Source: Symbiodinium natans
Lineage: Eukaryota; Sar; Dinophyceae; Suessiales; Symbiodiniaceae
DNA: 64,000 bases
Direction: 5' to 3'
Assembly (NCBI GenBank): GCA_905221605.1
Contig: CAJNDS010001768.1
Coordinates: 408,616-472,615, forward strand
Shown here: in pieces, positions 63,246 through 64,000 of the stretch
How the letters are laid out: every line of letters starts with the position of its first letter
Position numbering within the stretch: the stretch's first letter is position 1
Program-made: the position numbers and the translations under genes
The notes under the pieces: generated by a model
Database searches by the model: none
The model's input: only the letters and a program-made list of their open reading frames with translations
Told to the model about the DNA's origin: nothing

Positions 63246-63450
63246 GGGCTCATGCACCATGACTTTTTCTATGGTGCTGCAGCGAAAGCACAGCTGCCTG
63301 AATGAAAGATTCCATTCATAGCAGTTAGGGCACTGCCACCCTGCAATGCGGAGCGCTTCGCTGATGTGGTCATCGCGCTCCGCCTTCTCCGCCTGGCGCC
63401 GCTCTCGCTTCTTGGCGCGCTCGGCCCCAAAGTCCCATGTTGGAAGCACT
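63246..63450 (-). CDS. Exon encoding a RanBP2-type zinc finger
   Basis: The minus strand encodes a charged helix (AKKRERRQAEKAERDD) followed by GWQCPNCYEWNLSFRQLCFR and C. The pattern W-X-C-X2-C-X3-N-X6-C-X2-C is the RanBP2 (NZF/ZRANB) finger, which binds ubiquitin, Ran-GDP or single-stranded RNA depending on the protein. The frame opens at a GTG after a TTAAG, so this is an internal exon, not a gene start. The 3' border lies before the C12 run near 63189-63200. The rest of the gene was not found and probably lies partly beyond the window. Confidence 0.65.
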
Positions 63451-64000
63451 TAAGGCCCAAGTATTCCCTATTTAGGTACCTGGACCCTCAGGGCAAGGGC
63501 TTAGGTTTTAGGGTGTAGGGGCCTGCAACCCCCAAATCCCGTAACTTAGAACAAGCCCAAGCGAATCGGTACGGAACTCCTCCCAAGTCAAGTCGGTGCC
63601 GGCCAAAAGGGTTGCCTTGCTGTCCGAAACTCTGCATTGTTCGGCTTGTAGGCTTGTAAAGGGGGGCGTTAGGGTTGACGGCTTGGGGTTTGGGGGTCGT
63701 AAGCTTTAGGGGTACTTCTGAGGCCCTGCCTGAAGAGACATCCTCCGCCGAAGGTTTAGAACTTTAGAGGAGCGTTAGGGTTAGGTTTTAGGATTTTGGG
63801 TTTAGGGTTTAGGGTTTAGGGTTTAGGGTTTAGGGTTTAGGGTTTAGGGTTTAGGGTTTAGGGTTTAGGGTTTAGGGTTTAGGGTTTAGGGTAATGACCC
63901 ACCTGCAGATCAGGGTTTGGAGCATCGAGGGATTCTTGGGGTTCCCTTCGAAGGGGCCGAAGCATTTTGTGGGGGGCCCTAGATGAACCCTAAAAATGGC
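63451..64000. repeat. Right-end mosaic
   Basis: Unique sequence to about 63780 without a recognised gene, then a TTTAGGG array at 63795-63892. The last 100 bases resemble a family D left end (TTGGGGTTCCC...CGAAG) truncated by the window end. Confidence 0.6.

Overview
This window looks like nuclear DNA from a dinoflagellate, probably close to Symbiodinium and its relatives. Five things point there: (1) TTTAGGG/CCCTAAA repeats occur throughout, not only at an end; (2) genes are split into many short exons of about 18-150 nt, and most introns use GA or GC donors with an AG acceptor; (3) a sequence resembling the dinoflagellate spliced leader lies inside an LTR; (4) a block with the character of dinoflagellate mitochondrial DNA is present; (5) the protein architectures (UBL-ankyrin, ankyrin-BTB) are typical of that group. 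Every confident coding segment and all three retroelements read on the minus strand, so the window behaves as one leftward unidirectional block.

Layout. 1-1582: telomere-repeat mosaic. 1588-10432: complete LTR element with identical 292-bp LTRs, TAGGG target duplication, tRNA-type primer site and polypurine tract. It has no polymerase; it carries a 2426-codon ORF with a WW-like module, an S1-like segment and six CCCH zinc fingers, plus a basic 198-aa ORF. 10438-13602: mosaic. 13603-19875: multi-exon ankyrin-BTB gene. 22650-24368: UBL-ankyrin gene. 24680-26984: exons of a membrane, channel-like protein. 27-32 kb: mosaic with scattered exons. 31960-36470: AT-rich, hairpin-saturated insert with a mitochondrial LSU rRNA fragment, read as a nuclear mitochondrial insertion. 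38396-41640: non-LTR retroelement with reverse transcriptase and a restriction-like endonuclease, broken by a frameshift. 41.6-50 kb: mosaic, TIR elements and isolated exons. 49990-57641: intact Ty1/copia element with 136-bp LTRs and ATAAC target duplication. 57.6-64 kb: mosaic with a few exons, including a RanBP2-type zinc finger.

The main structural result is that the telomere-like repeats are mostly intron content. Exons joined across them give continuous conserved proteins. At least six introns begin with GA, end with AG, and carry the same three bases (GAN) at the intron start and at the start of the next exon. That is the footprint expected if each intron arose by insertion of a transposon making a short target duplication. 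Several introns coincide with short inverted-repeat elements whose ends read CTTGG...CCAAG and which enclose telomere-like arrays.

Limits: exon boundaries were placed by eye from reading frame and protein continuity. No alignment, transcript evidence or database search was available. Many short exons in the mosaic were probably missed.
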